From assembly GCA_030848545.1 (NCBI GenBank), contig JAVDCA010000009.1:62001-126000 (forward strand): a DNA stretch of 64,000 nt, read 5' to 3'. Below the pieces are notes generated by a model, which saw only the letters and a list, made by a program, of their open reading frames with translations, ran no database searches and had not been told where the DNA came from. Origin of the DNA: Astrobacterium formosum. Lineage in GTDB: Bacteria; Pseudomonadota; Alphaproteobacteria; Rhizobiales; Xanthobacteraceae. Both the position numbers and the translations under genes were made by a program. Every line of letters begins with the position of its first letter. Position 1 is the first letter of the stretch. This document shows, piece after piece, positions 63,107 to 64,000 of the stretch.

Positions 63107-64000
63107 CAGTCGTCTTTCGTCTCACGCTCGGCGCGGGCCTTGAGGCGGCGTCTTCGCGCCAGTCCCTTCAGCGCGGTGAGATCGTCGCTCTCCACCTTGT
63201 GGGTGACGCCGTAACTCGGACGCGTGGTCAGCTTCCGTCGCAGGCGGATTCCATCCACCTCCGTCGTTTCACAGCTTCGCGGCAAGCAGAACCTGCTTTC
63301 CCTTCTAAAGCGCAACCCGATGGTCGACGTCTCGCAAAAGCATGCTTCGCCCACGGCCTCAAAATCATCCGGGCGGACGAGAAGACGAAATTCGTGAAGT
63401 GGACGCCCTTTCTTGCCCTGGCGAATTCCGGTACTGAGGTCGAGAACACCCGCGACGGCCCGCAGCTTGTCGCATGCGGTGCCGATCTCCTCGCCAGTCA
63501 TATCGTCGACGTCGAACGACACGACGATCACTTCGTCGCGTCGGATTTCATCGTCCTTTGTCGTCGGTCCGGATGAGTAGACCAAGACGCGAAGAATGTT
63601 CGGCAGACGGACAAGCGAACGCGCTCCTGCGCCCATTCCACTCGCCGTCAGTACGCCGCTCGCCCCACTGTTCGGGTTCTTGACGAGATGCGCCAGTATT
63701 GCTGCCCCGGTGGGCGTCACGCGTTCGCCTTCCTCGCCGTCGTCTCGCCACTTGAAGCCGCGCAGCAGATCCGCCGTCGCCGGTGCCGGAACGGGCAGCA
63801 AGCCGTGCTGCGTGCGCACGAGTCCGTGACCGCGAGGTAGGCTCGACACGCTCCACGTACAGCCCGCCAGAGCCGCCGCGATGCTGCCGGCTGCGACCAC
63901 GTCCATCAATGAATCCCAATCGGCAAGTTCGTGAAAGTGCACATCGTCGATCGCGACGCGATGCATGCGGCTCTCGCTCTCCGCAAGTCGCCGAAGAATG
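63106..64000 (-). CDS. larC: Nickel-pincer cofactor nickel insertase LarC, start outside window
   Basis: Most of a LarC, the CTP-dependent nickel insertase. The reading stays open beyond ATG 63966 to the window edge (ILRRLAESESRMHRVAIDDV), matching LarC and showing the true start is outside. Hallmarks are VHFHELADWDSLMDVVAAG, GLVRTQHGLLPVPAPAT and TPTGAAILAHL; the C-terminal half (VIVVSFDVDDMTGEEIG) is also complete. Its stop shares a base with the larE start. No larA (racemase) gene is in the window. Confidence 0.92.
   Translation of the reverse strand, partial: ILRRLAESESRMHRVAIDDVHFHELADWDSLMDVVAAGSIAAALAGCTWSVSSLPRGHGLVRTQHGLLPVPAPATADLLRGFKWRDDGEEGERVTPTGAAILAHLVKNPNSGASGVLTASGMGAGARSLVRLPNILRVLVYSSGPTTKDDEIRRDEVIVVSFDVDDMTGEEIGTACDKLRAVAGVLDLSTGIRQGKKGRPLHEFRLLVRPDDFEAVGEACFCETSTIGLRFRRESRFCLPRSCETTEVDGIRLRRKLTTRPSYGVTHKVESDDLTALKGLARRRRLKARAERETKDD

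Overview
The window looks like the chromosome of a motile, aerobic alphaproteobacterium of the order Hyphomicrobiales (Rhizobiales), probably near Bradyrhizobium, Rhodopseudomonas or Pseudolabrys. This rests on high GC, a CtrA master regulator next to fliI, fliJ and flhA, BA14K, DUF1236 and DUF3008 proteins typical of this order, and EcfG-type stress promoters (GGAAC-N16/17-CGTT). No rRNA is present, so the placement is an inference. I saw no transposase, integrase, CRISPR array or phage module.

Layout. 1-1871: end of a TRAP permease gene and a GntR regulator. 2005-10355: a carbohydrate locus (GH2 beta-glucuronidase, TRAP DctP/DctQ/DctM, GH31 glycosidase) with a divergent LacI regulator. 10488-16536: ctrA, fliI, fliJ, a small membrane protein and flhA. 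16801-18660: tRNA-Lys followed by gene-poor, degenerate DNA with a DUF2130 remnant, a DUF3008 gene and a scrap of a YbhP-like gene. 18660-22920: a YbhN-like membrane protein, a two-HKD phospholipase D/cardiolipin synthase and a SorAB sulfite dehydrogenase. 23302-46054: mostly envelope and stress genes (SH3, PRC-barrel, DUF1236, DUF421, HtrA protease, RND pump, SodC, DUF2254, YihY, AI-2E family, cupin), plus CtaG, an NhaP-type antiporter and an ABC permease pseudogene. 46458-48915: a Crp/Fnr regulator, MgtC/SapB protein and Ca2+/Na+ antiporter. 49034-57763: a GMC dehydrogenase operon divergent from a caa3 oxidase operon. 57826-60954: small envelope proteins, a BA14K protein and a CDF metal exporter cut by an in-frame TAG. 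61653-64000: larB, larE and the start-truncated larC for the nickel-pincer cofactor.

How parts work together. The GH2/TRAP/GH31 operon reads as uptake of a glucuronic-acid-containing glycoside and its cytoplasmic cleavage, controlled by LacI. The GMC dehydrogenase, its Tat-signal subunit and diheme cytochrome c could feed electrons to the caa3 oxidase encoded on the other side of their shared promoter region. Five exact EcfG-type promoters between 25.2 and 37.6 kb tie a set of envelope proteins, CtaG/antiporter and the RND pump to the general stress response. A CtrA box sits upstream of flhA.

Most notable: an 11-bp perfect hairpin that would hide the Shine-Dalgarno sequence of a secreted protein gene (46057-46089); the EcfG-type promoter set; the glucuronide locus; the amber stop in the CDF gene; an orphan intrinsic terminator at 44690-44716; and small genes such as a 54-residue zinc-ribbon protein.
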